Source of the DNA: Anaerobutyricum faecale
GTDB lineage: Bacteria; Bacillota; Clostridia; Lachnospirales; Lachnospiraceae
Direction of reading: 5' to 3'
Length of the DNA: 17,282 nucleotides
Assembly (NCBI GenBank): GCA_019119645.1
Contig: DWWR01000082.1
Span: 1 to 17,282, forward strand
A program made the position numbers and the translations under genes. This document shows positions 14,366-17,282 of the stretch, piece by piece. A model generated the notes under the pieces. That model ran no database searches. It worked only from the letters and a program-made list of their open reading frames with translations, and had not been told where the DNA came from. Each line of letters starts with the position of its first letter. Position 1 is the stretch's first letter.

Positions 14366-15595
14366 TTACAACATCTTCCGGTACTCTTCTTCCACAAACA
14401 GGACCGTGTCGATCAGATCATCCACGCTCATATACTGATATCTCTGGAACATGAGCTGCCAGTCGATCATGAGAGAAAGGGTCTGCGCATGTTTTTTATC
14501 TTCGAGATTCTCAATGACTTCAAAATCCGGATATTCTATCTCACCGGTGCAGCGGAACCAATTCACAATGGAAGCGTAACCCGGAGCATCCCGCATCACC
14601 TCATCGAGAATACTGCGGCACAGACCGCCGGCTCCCTGATATCGTTCTTTGGCGTCTTTATTCCAGCAGGCTGTGAAAGTCTTAAAATATGTCTCAAAAA
14701 GGTTCTTGATGGTCGTCAGAAGATATGCCTTGAACTCCCTTCGCCCCGCTTCCGACGGAAACGGCTTAAAACAGGCGGCACAATACTGAGAAAGAATATT
14801 CCCTGTGAGATAACCCAGGTCATAGCCAAACGGCCCCATAAAGGAAAACTCCATGTCGATGACCTTCATGGCATCTTCCGATGCGAAAATATTGGAAGTA
14901 TGAAGATCCGCATGGATCAGACCGTCAGCATGGCTCATAAAACTTCTCCGGAGTTTAAACCGCTCCGTCTCAAATCGATGGTCATACATGATGCCTTTGG
15001 CAAAGTTATTATAGTCTTCACCAAGTCCCCGTTCCACCTCTGTATTAAAAATGTCCATGAATGCGCCGTCCTCCATGACCCTGCGCATCTCCGTGTTGGC
15101 AAACTTAGCCTGCAGCTGTCGGTATTCTTCCCGGCTGAGAAAATATTCCGATGTGTAAAACTCCGTCTTTGCCATACATTCGCCGCACTGCCGGCCCAGC
15201 TCCGGAAACATCCGGTTCTTATTAAACTGAAAACGTACAATCCGCAGATCAGAAACATCCTCCATGACAAAGAGATTATTCTCCTTATCCTGGAATTTAA
15301 GAAACGGCGTGTACTCCGGCACGATGGCGTACCGAATCCGCATGCTGTCATACTCCAGCCCGTTCCGGTACATAGCCATAGGATCCAGCCCCGTCCGGGC
15401 CAGTTCCTGTCCCTGCTTTAATACATAATTCCCTTTATCTGTATGAATTCTGAAAATATAATTGACATATCCGTCGCCGTCCTCTTCCGGGCTGCCGTCC
15501 CCCACCTGGGAAATGATCACTGAACCGTCATCCTCAAAATCCGGCATATGTTCTTTCAGGTATGGAATTATATTTTCTTTCGTTATATTCAGCAT
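14366..15595 (-). CDS. Methylthioribose-kinase-like phosphotransferase
   Basis: A 409-residue kinase of the aminoglycoside phosphotransferase/choline kinase fold, closest in motif pattern to S-methyl-5-thioribose kinase (MtnK), which phosphorylates methylthioribose in methionine salvage. Seen are an N-terminal glycine-rich loop (VGDG near 31-34), K60 in YVLK, the catalytic loop HADLHTSN at 228-235 with D230, and the metal-binding VIDMEFSFMGPFGYDLG at 245-261 with D247 and E249 (compare DPEFAFYGPMGFD in MtnK). The usual HGDLH reads HADLH, and an acidic insertion (SPEEDGDGY, 35-43) splits the glycine loop. The ATG at 15595 follows GGGGGAAG by five bases. No other mtn genes are nearby, so the substrate could differ. 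Confidence 0.78.
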   Translation of the reverse strand: MLNITKENIIPYLKEHMPDFEDDGSVIISQVGDGSPEEDGDGYVNYIFRIHTDKGNYVLKQGQELARTGLDPMAMYRNGLEYDSMRIRYAIVPEYTPFLKFQDKENNLFVMEDVSDLRIVRFQFNKNRMFPELGRQCGECMAKTEFYTSEYFLSREEYRQLQAKFANTEMRRVMEDGAFMDIFNTEVERGLGEDYNNFAKGIMYDHRFETERFKLRRSFMSHADGLIHADLHTSNIFASEDAMKVIDMEFSFMGPFGYDLGYLTGNILSQYCAACFKPFPSEAGRREFKAYLLTTIKNLFETYFKTFTACWNKDAKERYQGAGGLCRSILDEVMRDAPGYASIVNWFRCTGEIEYPDFEVIENLEDKKHAQTLSLMIDWQLMFQRYQYMSVDDLIDTVLFVEEEYRKML

Positions 15596-15644
15596 ATTCT
15601 TCCCCCAAAAACATATACATACATAAACACAATAATCCATATTC

Positions 15645-15650
15645 ATTATA
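15645..15650 (-). promoter_or_regulatory. -10 box of the kinase gene
   Basis: A perfect TATAAT on the minus strand about 50 bases before the kinase start codon. The -35 region is poor (nearest candidate TTCCGG), so an activator may be needed. Confidence 0.5.
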
Positions 15651-15689
15651 AAAAAAATCTACAAATACCGGAAGAGAAATCTTTGTTCA

Positions 15690-15712
15690 TGAAAGCGACT
15701 TATTGGCTTTCA
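15690..15712. repeat. 7-bp inverted repeat in the divergent intergenic region
   Basis: TGAAAGC (15690-15696) and GCTTTCA (15706-15712) flank nine bases. It lies between the kinase and the membrane-protein genes and could be an operator or leader hairpin. Nothing further supports either reading. Confidence 0.35.
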
Positions 15713-15749
15713 CCGCAAAGAAATGCAAAAATAAAAGGAGGATTTTCCT

Positions 15750-16658
15750 ATGTTAGCAGCCTTCATCAATTTGATCGCCGCCTTCGGAGGCGGCGTACTG
15801 GGTGCGTCCATCGGCGCCCTTCCGGCCTTTATCATGACAGGAGTGGTTGCCGCCGCCGGAGGCATCCTTTCCTGCGCCGGGATTCCCGAAATCAGTGAAC
15901 TGCTGGTCAACAACATCGCTTTTGGCCCATTCCTGGGGCCTCATGTCTGTTTTGCAGGCGGTGTCGCCGCTGCCGCTTACGCGAAACAAATCGGAAAAAC
16001 AGAAAACGGAGCAGATATCGCCCTGGCTTTAAACGGACTTGGCGACAGTCTTGTTCTCGTGGTGGGCGGTCTCTTCGGCATGCTCGGATACATCATTGCC
16101 GGCATTGTCAACGGCCTCTTCGCCCTGACACCTTTTTACACTGACAATCCCGGATGCACTGTCTTTATCTCCGCCGTCATCGTCCGGCTTCTGTTCGGCA
16201 CCCGAGGAATGTACAGTGCTCCGGGATCCCGCCGGTTCTTAAGCAAAGGCTCCCGTCTCTCCAACACTTTACTTCTGTCCTTTGCCTACTCACTGGCTGT
16301 ATCCGGCGTCTACGTTGCGCTGGCTCTCCAGGGCTACGCTTCCCAGCTCGGCTCCTATCATATTGTCATTTTCGGGCTGGCCGCCATCGGACTTCTCTTC
16401 GCTGAATTCGGGCAGGCGTATTTCGGATGGCATCACATCGGCATTATCTCCGCCGAAGCAGTCATGTGCGGCTGGACCTGCGGTCTCGGCGCCGGCGCGC
16501 TCATCCTCGGCATTATCTTCGGAGTGCTGGCCGGTATCATCGGAGACATCGAAGGAAATCTGCTGAACACCGATGTGGATTCCCACATCGACCCGCCGGC
16601 AACCGCTATTTTTATCTGTACCATTCTCATTTCCATCGTTTATGTGATTCTGGGCTGA
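15750..16658 (+). CDS. Polytopic membrane protein of unknown function
   Basis: A 302-residue, very hydrophobic, glycine- and alanine-rich protein with roughly eight to ten membrane segments (for example about 3-25, 27-45, 55-80, 92-125, 135-150, 172-195, 203-222, 228-265 and 285-302). The polar loops are short; notable conserved-looking blocks are NNIAFGPFLGPHVCFAGGVAAAAYA (described here only by its position, 54-78), ALNGLGDSLVLVVGG near 94-108, and a C-terminal GDIEGNLLNTDVDSHIDPPAT. GGAGG lies eight bases before the ATG. I do not recognise the family. The repeated small-residue helices resemble a transporter or permease subunit, but that is inference. It diverges from the kinase gene across 154 bases. 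Confidence 0.75.
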   Translation: MLAAFINLIAAFGGGVLGASIGALPAFIMTGVVAAAGGILSCAGIPEISELLVNNIAFGPFLGPHVCFAGGVAAAAYAKQIGKTENGADIALALNGLGDSLVLVVGGLFGMLGYIIAGIVNGLFALTPFYTDNPGCTVFISAVIVRLLFGTRGMYSAPGSRRFLSKGSRLSNTLLLSFAYSLAVSGVYVALALQGYASQLGSYHIVIFGLAAIGLLFAEFGQAYFGWHHIGIISAEAVMCGWTCGLGAGALILGIIFGVLAGIIGDIEGNLLNTDVDSHIDPPATAIFICTILISIVYVILG

Positions 16659-16712
16659 AAAAACTTTCTCACGTTAAAATTCTGACACTAAAATAAGAAG
16701 CCTGCTGCCAAA

Positions 16713-16753
16713 CAGCCCCGGAAACTATCCTTTAAAAACAGTTTCCAGGGCTG
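16713..16753. terminator. Long imperfect hairpin after the membrane-protein gene
   Basis: CAGCCCCGGAAACT (16713-16726) pairs with AGTTTCCAGGGCTG (16740-16753) with one mismatch. Neither strand has a strong T tract, so it may be a transcript-stabilising 3' hairpin or a weak bidirectional terminator. Confidence 0.4.
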
Positions 16754-16787
16754 CTGTCTGACAATTTCTTCGGTTCTCACTGATTTT

Positions 16788-16849
16788 CTTCACATTTCTT
16801 CCATAATTTCCTCAAAAAGTCTTCAACATTTCCTCACAGATCGTTCACA
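16788..16849 (+). promoter_or_regulatory. 11-bp periodic TTCA-type array, candidate PhoP/PhoB-family operator
   Basis: Units of the form YTCAnnA start at 16788, 16798, 16810, 16821, 16832 and 16843; the last four are spaced exactly 11 bases. The best units read CTTCACA and GTTCACA, like the TTCACA half-sites of Bacillus PhoP. The last unit ends nine bases before a TAGAAT -10 box (16859-16864), the spacing of response-regulator promoters that lack a -35 box. The regulator is inferred. Confidence 0.4.
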
Positions 16850-16912
16850 AAAAATCATTAGAATAAAGACATCAAATAACAAAACAGTTATTTGTTTCAT
16901 AGATTTTTTCAT
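16823..16912 (-). CDS. Candidate small membrane peptide (29 residues)
   Basis: A 29-residue reading frame starting MKKSMKQITVLLFDVFILM, then IFCERSVRKC. A basic N-terminus (K2, K3, K6) precedes one hydrophobic helix (about 8-22), and the tail is again basic. The ribosome-binding site is excellent: AAGAGGAGAG (16919-16928), with GGAG eight bases before the ATG. That site directly abuts a GC-rich hairpin (16929-16949) in the leader. No homologue is recognised. The candidate antisense transcript at 16871-16956 covers its ribosome-binding site and first half, so it may be an antisense-controlled toxin-like peptide. The alternative is a chance frame in a regulatory RNA. Confidence 0.45.
   Translation of the reverse strand: MKKSMKQITVLLFDVFILMIFCERSVRKC
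16859..16864 (+). promoter_or_regulatory. -10 box downstream of the periodic array
   Basis: TAGAAT on the plus strand, five of six consensus positions, without a normal -35 hexamer. Transcription would start near 16871. Confidence 0.4.
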
Positions 16913-16956
16913 ACTTTTCTCTCCTCTTAAGCCGGCCAGCCGCCGGCTTATTTTTT
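16871..16956 (+). ncRNA. Candidate small antisense RNA
   Basis: A predicted transcript of about 86 bases from the TAGAAT box to the terminator at 16929-16956. It would hold a 5' hairpin, CAAATAAC (16873-16880) with GTTATTTG (16887-16894), an unpaired pyrimidine tract CTCTCCTCTT (16919-16928), and the terminator. The tract is exactly complementary to the ribosome-binding site of the opposite small reading frame and could also act on other GAGGAG-type sites. No plus-strand reading frame lies in it. Confidence 0.4.
16929..16956 (+). terminator. Strong plus-strand intrinsic terminator
   Basis: AAGCCGGC (16929-16936) pairs perfectly with GCCGGCTT (16942-16949) around five bases, and six T follow (16951-16956). 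The minus strand has no T tract. It lies about 270 bases past the membrane-protein stop codon, so it more likely ends a separate short transcript than the gene's own mRNA. Confidence 0.8.
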
Positions 16957-17024
16957 GTCCAATATTATCGTATTAACTTTCCAAAATCATATATTTGTGT
17001 TAAAAGAGTACATACGAAGAATTT

Positions 17025-17105
17025 ATGGTTATCATTGCTGCTGCAGGTTTAATCGTATCCATCCTGAATATGAAAAATAAAAAGCAGCCGTCCCGCTCTC
17101 GGTAA
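17025..17105 (+). CDS. Possible small membrane peptide (26 residues)
   Basis: A 26-residue reading frame beginning MVIIAAAGLIVSILN and ending in a strongly basic tail (K17, K19, K20, R24, R26). This hydrophobic helix plus basic tail is typical of small membrane peptides and type I toxins. The ribosome-binding site is weak (GAAG, five bases before the ATG), and no clear promoter is seen upstream. A hairpin with T run follows at 17155-17176, and a consensus minus-strand promoter at 17197-17225 fires back across it. It may equally be a chance frame. Confidence 0.3.
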   Translation: MVIIAAAGLIVSILNMKNKKQPSRSR

Positions 17106-17154
17106 AAATTGGACAACTACTTCTTTAAAGTAAAAATCTGAAATTTCCCGGAGC

Positions 17155-17176
17155 AGATGGGATGCAGCCATCTTTT
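17155..17176 (+). terminator. Terminator-like hairpin after the 26-residue frame
   Basis: AGATGG (17155-17160) pairs with CCATCT (17168-17173) around seven bases and is followed by TTT. The stem is short and the T run brief, so it is a weak candidate. Confidence 0.4.
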
Positions 17177-17196
17177 CCAGTCGTCTTGTTAAGCAT

Positions 17197-17225
17197 ATTA
17201 TACGTCTGATATACTTTGTTATCAA
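17197..17225 (-). promoter_or_regulatory. Minus-strand promoter between tRNA-Phe and the small reading frames
   Basis: TTGATA (17220-17225), 17-base spacer, perfect TATAAT (17197-17202). It starts near 17190, downstream of tRNA-Phe, so it does not serve that tRNA. Its transcript would be antisense to the 26-residue frame and could continue as a long leader to the 29-residue frame at 16912. Confidence 0.65.
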
Positions 17226-17234
17226 TAAAAATAA

Positions 17235-17282
17235 TGCCCAGAACCGGAATCGAACCAGTGACACGAGGATTTTCAGTCCTCT
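17235..17282 (-). tRNA. tRNA-Phe, anticodon GAA (3' part, cut by window edge)
   Basis: The 3' portion of a tRNA read on the minus strand: anticodon stem GAGGA/TCCTC around CTGAAAA (anticodon GAA), T arm ACTGG-TTCGATT-CCGGT, acceptor strand TCTGGGC and discriminator A (complement of T17235). CCA is not encoded. The D arm and 5' acceptor lie outside the window. Confidence 0.93.

Larger units (their letters stand above)
16659..17234. other. 576-base region without ordinary genes
   Basis: This stretch lies between the membrane-protein gene and tRNA-Phe. It holds a long hairpin (16713-16753), an 11-bp periodic array (16788-16849), a minus-strand small reading frame with a strong ribosome-binding site (16823-16912), a plus-strand terminator (16929-16956), a plus-strand small reading frame (17025-17105), a second plus-strand terminator-like hairpin (17155-17176) and a consensus minus-strand promoter (17197-17225). 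Each is entered separately. Confidence 0.8.

Noticed and set aside
14206..14397. A minus-strand frame through the inverted repeat at 14217-14311 (inner start MKGFRVRTEADG)
   Set aside because: No good ribosome-binding site, and the sequence is better explained by RNA structure after the kinase gene.
14489..15421. A 310-codon open frame on the plus strand opposite the kinase gene
   Set aside because: It lies wholly antisense to a gene with clear kinase motifs, has no ribosome-binding site and no recognisable domain.
15596..15749. A SAM or other methionine-related riboswitch ahead of the kinase gene
   Set aside because: The leader from the TATAAT to the kinase start is only about 45 bases and has no such structure.
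17049..17264. A 71-codon minus-strand frame at the right edge
   Set aside because: It starts inside tRNA-Phe, has no ribosome-binding site, and crosses a consensus promoter.
1..17282. CRISPR arrays, insertion sequences or prophage genes
   Set aside because: No regularly spaced repeat-spacer units, no transposase or integrase, and no phage structural genes are visible.

Overview
The window looks like the chromosome of a Clostridia member, probably Lachnospiraceae. The grounds are Gram-positive style Shine-Dalgarno sequences (AGGAGG type), moderate GC, a MutS2, a VanW-family protein, a DUF4080-type radical SAM protein, tRNA genes without encoded CCA, and compact same-strand operons. No plasmid, phage or IS genes are visible. 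The taxonomic call is inference.

Layout. (1) 1-2551, minus strand: a YhaM-type exoribonuclease/HD protein followed by the RlmD-type rRNA uracil methyltransferase, with a consensus promoter upstream and an intrinsic terminator at the left edge. (2) 2589-6122: an SGNH arylesterase/acyltransferase (minus, TTG start) diverges from acylphosphatase and mutS2 (plus); the two promoters abut. A bidirectional terminator after mutS2 separates it from the next block. (3) 6121-13324, minus strand: radical SAM DUF4080-like protein, a 31-residue membrane peptide, VanW protein, a PurM/HypE-like (AIR synthase-related) protein, an Lrp/AsnC regulator, a class I/II aminotransferase, TrmL and a PaaI-like thioesterase. 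Overlapping start/stop codons tie the PurM-like, Lrp and aminotransferase genes together. (4) 13325-14365: a short-gene region with a probable type I toxin-antitoxin module (25-residue hydrophobic toxin with antisense RNA), two tandem tRNA-Gly genes (UCC and GCC anticodons), and a structured inverted repeat. (5) 14366-16658: a methylthioribose-kinase-like phosphotransferase diverging from an unknown polytopic membrane protein. (6) 16659-17282: a 576-base region with no ordinary gene, but holding two candidate small membrane peptides on opposite strands, a strong plus-strand terminator, an 11-bp periodic array resembling a PhoB/PhoP-type operator, a consensus minus-strand promoter and, at the edge, a truncated tRNA-Phe.

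Most large genes are ordinary housekeeping or accessory metabolism. The unusual content lies in the two intergenic regions. The region at 13441-13742 has every part expected of a TxpA/BsrG/BsrE-like type I toxin-antitoxin locus: a perfect Shine-Dalgarno masked by a hairpin, a toxin terminator embedded in the antitoxin promoter, and an antisense promoter firing back over the toxin 3' end. The region at 16770-17225 may hold a second, less certain, antisense-controlled small-peptide system.
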